Assembly: GCF_000374925.1 (NCBI RefSeq)
Contig: NZ_KB895541.1
Span: 498,122 to 562,121 of the forward strand
Length of the DNA: 64,000 nucleotides
Reading direction: 5' to 3'
Source: Arthrobacter sp. 131MFCol6.1
GTDB lineage: Bacteria; Actinomycetota; Actinomycetes; Actinomycetales; Micrococcaceae
The position numbers were made by a program, and so were the translations under genes. Below, piece by piece: positions 63,243 through 64,000 of this stretch. Each line of letters opens with the position of its first letter. Positions within the stretch are counted from its first letter, which is position 1. Below the pieces are notes generated by a model. The model was given only the letters and a program-made list of their open reading frames with translations, had not been told where the DNA came from and did not search any database.

Positions 63243-64000
63243 TTAGGCTTCCTGCTCGTCTTTGAACTCGGTGAGGTGGATCCGGATGTTGAGCCACTCG
63301 TCGATCTCGGCGGTAGTGCGCGGGGGCACGACGGTCGTGGAGTCAAGCTGGTCGATGATGGCGGGGCCCTCGAAGGTCGCGCCGGCGCCGAGCTTGGTGC
63401 GGTCGTAGACGGGCGTATCAACCCAGCCGTCGTTGCCGAAGTACACCGGCCGGACCGAATCGGGCTCGCCTGGCCCGGAGACCCATTCCGTCGCCGGGGC
63501 GAAGGAGGGCTTGGGTGTCTTGCCGATGGCGGACAGCTGCAGCTGGTAGATCTCCACGGGCTGGTCGTCCTGGCGGAAAGCAAACTCGCGTTCGTGCTGC
63601 TGGTGGAAGCTCTGGATGGCGTCTTCCAGAGCGCCGGCACCGGTTCCCATATTCACGGCCAGCGAACGCCATTGTCCCTGGTAGCGCATGGAGATGATCC
63701 GCTGCAGGATCGAATTCTCCTCGGACACGCCTTCGTGGCGCAGCCGGGCCGTGGCTTCCGTTTCGAGGGACCTGTACTTGCTCTCCAGGTCTTCCGGATC
63801 GGCGTCGGCGGCAACAGCCGTATACATCGCGGACAGGTCGTGCCTGATGTCCACCAGGAGGCAGCCCAGCGCGGACGTGACGCCGGGGCTGGGCGGTACG
63901 ACGACGGTGGGAATGTTCAGTTCCCTGGCCACCTCTGCGCCGTGCAGGGCGCCGGCGCCGCCGAAGGCGATCAGCGCGAAGTCACGGGGATCGTAGCCGC
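63243..64000 (-). CDS. Hydantoinase/5-oxoprolinase subunit A, C-terminal part (runs off the window end)
   Basis: The frame is open to the window edge. The visible 252 residues show DFALIAFGGAGALHG, the family's core glycine-rich loop, then IPTVVVPPSPGVTSALG and a C-terminal beta-rich domain ending in DEQEA. The start and N-terminal ATPase half lie outside. It overlaps nothing and is 2 bases from HyuB, so the two are one translational unit. Confidence 0.93.
   Translation of the reverse strand, partial: GYDPRDFALIAFGGAGALHGAEVARELNIPTVVVPPSPGVTSALGCLLVDIRHDLSAMYTAVAADADPEDLESKYRSLETEATARLRHEGVSEENSILQRIISMRYQGQWRSLAVNMGTGAGALEDAIQSFHQQHEREFAFRQDDQPVEIYQLQLSAIGKTPKPSFAPATEWVSGPGEPDSVRPVYFGNDGWVDTPVYDRTKLGAGATFEGPAIIDQLDSTTVVPPRTTAEIDEWLNIRIHLTEFKDEQEA

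Overview
The window is high-GC DNA with GC-rich third codon positions, many 4-base ATGA overlaps between genes, GTG starts, and actinobacterial families (LAL-type LuxR regulator, GAP/Sap membrane protein, AI-2E permease, stand-alone LigD polymerase domain, ECF sigma with HC2-type anti-sigma). Together these suggest an Arthrobacter/Pseudarthrobacter-like soil actinobacterium. That assignment is an inference from style and gene content; no rRNA is present to confirm it. I saw no tRNA, rRNA, insertion sequence, prophage or CRISPR array.

Layout. 1-14 kb is mixed housekeeping and envelope functions: the start of trxB, a LysE exporter, an MFS drug exporter behind a short leader ORF, GAP and AI-2E membrane proteins, a SHOCT protein, two envelope proteins, a class II amidotransferase, a K+ channel, a large LAL regulator, a universal stress protein and a squalene-cyclase-like repeat protein. 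14.4-38.9 kb is the centrepiece: an IclR regulator, a family-5 ABC importer with a fused permease-ATPase, two GH78 alpha-L-rhamnosidases, two GH3 beta-glycosidases, three alpha/beta hydrolases, a fumarylacetoacetate hydrolase-family enzyme, an aromatic-ring FAD monooxygenase, a DUF3500 protein and, convergent to them, a bicupin quercetin 2,3-dioxygenase. Read together this is a flavonol rhamnoglucoside (rutin-type) utilisation locus: import of the intact glycoside, cytoplasmic removal of rhamnose and glucose, dioxygenolytic opening of quercetin with CO release, hydrolysis of the resulting depside, then hydroxylation and breakdown of the trihydroxybenzoate half. A 15-bp motif, TTCCA-N5-TGRAA, recurs at several of its control regions and is a plausible operator for the IclR protein.

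39-48.9 kb is mixed again: a YegP-like protein, two lipoproteins, an ECF sigma/anti-sigma pair, helicase HrpB, a 13-bp minisatellite next to a macrolide-type glycosyltransferase, an alpha/beta hydrolase and a LigD polymerase-domain protein. 48.9-58.3 kb holds two catabolic operons separated by a PucR regulator: alcohol dehydrogenase / Baeyer-Villiger-type monooxygenase / esterase on the minus strand, and aminotransferase / CaiB CoA-transferase / glutaryl-CoA dehydrogenase on the plus strand, the latter fitting 5-aminovalerate-glutarate degradation. A decayed 3-hydroxyacyl-CoA dehydrogenase fragment follows. The window ends with an NCS1 permease and hydantoinase/oxoprolinase subunits B and A (A cut by the window end).

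A recurring peculiarity is short tandem repeats with periods of 12, 15, 18 and 36 bp inside coding sequences (all multiples of 3), which add low-complexity tails or inserts, plus one 13-bp repeat between genes.
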